From: an uncultured Roseburia sp.
GTDB taxonomy: Bacteria; Bacillota; Clostridia; Lachnospirales; Lachnospiraceae
Direction: 5' to 3'
Assembly (NCBI GenBank): GCA_947070915.1
Contig: CAMTDY010000066.1
Location: 1 to 13,286 of the forward strand
Length of the DNA stretch: 13,286 nucleotides
Below the pieces are notes generated by a model, which made no database searches, was not told the DNA's origin, and saw only the letters and a list, made by a program, of their open reading frames with translations. Every line of letters starts with the position of its first letter. Position 1 is the first letter of the stretch. Position numbers and translations under genes: made by a program. Positions 12,888 to 13,286 of the stretch are shown here, piece by piece.

Positions 12888-13286
12888 TTACCTTTATCTT
12901 AATCTTCCGTCTGCAACCGTTTTTCACAAAGACATATATAACGCATTTACCCGTTCCTTTTGCCTTTACTTTTCCTCTTGTCCTTACCGCCGCCACTTTT
13001 TTATTGCTACTCAGGCAGCGGAACTCTTTGGTATGGTTCTCGAAGAGCTGTTTTTTCCGCATGACATACAGGAAGGCTTTAGAACTCAGTGTTACAGTAC
13101 CGCCGTTTTCAGCGTATAAGAAGTTTTCTTTCCCCGAATGCTTTTGACATTGATATACTTTATGCTGTCTTTCCCTGCGATATGGATAGTTAAGGTCTTT
13201 GTTAGGGTACTCTTTTTCCCGTTTTTCCACTGATATACCACTACATACAGTTTATAATTCTTTGTGGTATCCAGCTTTTTCCGTTT
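12880..13286 (-). pseudogene. C-terminal end of an Ig-like (Big_2-family) surface protein, frameshifted, cut by the right edge
   Basis: From the right edge the frame reads YKLYVVVYQWKNGKKSTL then TKTLTIHIAGKDSIKYINV, a module typical of the C-termini of Lachnospiraceae secreted proteins with Ig-like repeats, and stops at 13092. Near 13101-13106 the homology shifts frame to GGTVTLSSKAF, then KEFRCLSSNKKVAAV, GKVKAKGTGKCVIYVFVKNG and IKIKVKE, ending at TAA (12880-12882). One extra base in the run that encodes LKT-GGTV would restore a continuous frame across the visible part, so this is a one-base frameshift: either real decay or an assembly error. The end pattern SSNKKVA-x-V-x-x-x-GKVKAKGKG-x-C-x-I-Y-V is that of the last Ig-like repeat in this family. 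The protein should be secreted; the N-terminus is outside the window. Confidence 0.6.

Noticed and set aside
12824..13147. Plus-strand 107-codon frame at the right edge as a membrane peptide gene, possibly a signal for the GHKL kinase
   Set aside because: Its hydrophobic look is the complement of Lys/Val-rich Ig-domain coding sequence on the minus strand. No ribosome binding site or double-glycine leader is seen.
10298..13286. The two Ig-like pieces as one surface-protein gene split by insertion of the LytTR/GHKL pair
   Set aside because: On the minus strand the right-hand piece comes first and already contains the C-terminal end with its own stop at 12880, so the piece at 10298-10444 cannot be its continuation. 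They must come from different gene copies or from a rearrangement.
1..13286. Mobile element, CRISPR array, tRNA or rRNA gene
   Set aside because: I found no transposase or integrase motifs, no evenly spaced repeats beyond the single regulatory pair, and no cloverleaf or rRNA-like sequence.

Overview
The window looks like chromosomal DNA from a gut-type Firmicute, most likely Lachnospiraceae. The reasons are the DUF6273/Big_2-type surface-protein remnants, a DegV domain fused to a hybrid histidine kinase, a LytTR/GHKL two-component pair, a DUF1848 protein and strong GGAGG ribosome binding sites. The genus is not decided by the sequence. I saw no transposase, integrase, tRNA, rRNA or CRISPR array.

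Layout. On the minus strand at the left edge, a lipoprotein of unknown function (463-1995) is followed by a DUF1848 gene that runs off the window (1-466); their stop and start codons overlap as ATGA. The next 900 bases (1996-2904) hold no intact gene. They contain the first 60 or so codons of a DUF6273-type secreted protein, a small LysE-like membrane-protein fragment, a short dyad and a long hairpin. Then comes the core of the window, a tight four-gene minus-strand operon read from 10261 down to 2905: a REC/HD-GYP response regulator (cyclic-di-GMP phosphodiesterase type), a BarA-like hybrid kinase with receiver and HPt domains, a second hybrid kinase with a DegV (FakB-like, fatty-acid-binding) domain at its C-terminus, and an orphan amino-acid-type solute-binding lipoprotein. 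Divergent from it on the plus strand is a LytTR response regulator with a TTG start (10656-11429) and its GHKL sensor kinase (11432-12748). The right edge holds the minus-strand C-terminal end of an Ig-like (Big_2-family) protein, broken by what looks like a single missing base, plus an unidentified short protein tail.

How the parts may work together. The 394-base gap between the two divergent units carries a near-perfect direct repeat (13 of 14 bases, 20-base period), the form expected of a LytTR-regulator binding site. The repeat lies 4 bases upstream of the -35 of a TTGCTT-17-TATAAT promoter facing the four-gene operon. The simplest reading is that the membrane GHKL kinase and LytTR regulator activate an operon whose products form a His-Asp phosphorelay ending in cyclic-di-GMP hydrolysis, with inputs from a lipid-binding DegV domain and perhaps an extracellular amino-acid-binding lipoprotein. 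The domain content and the DNA sites are read directly from the sequence; the wiring is inference.
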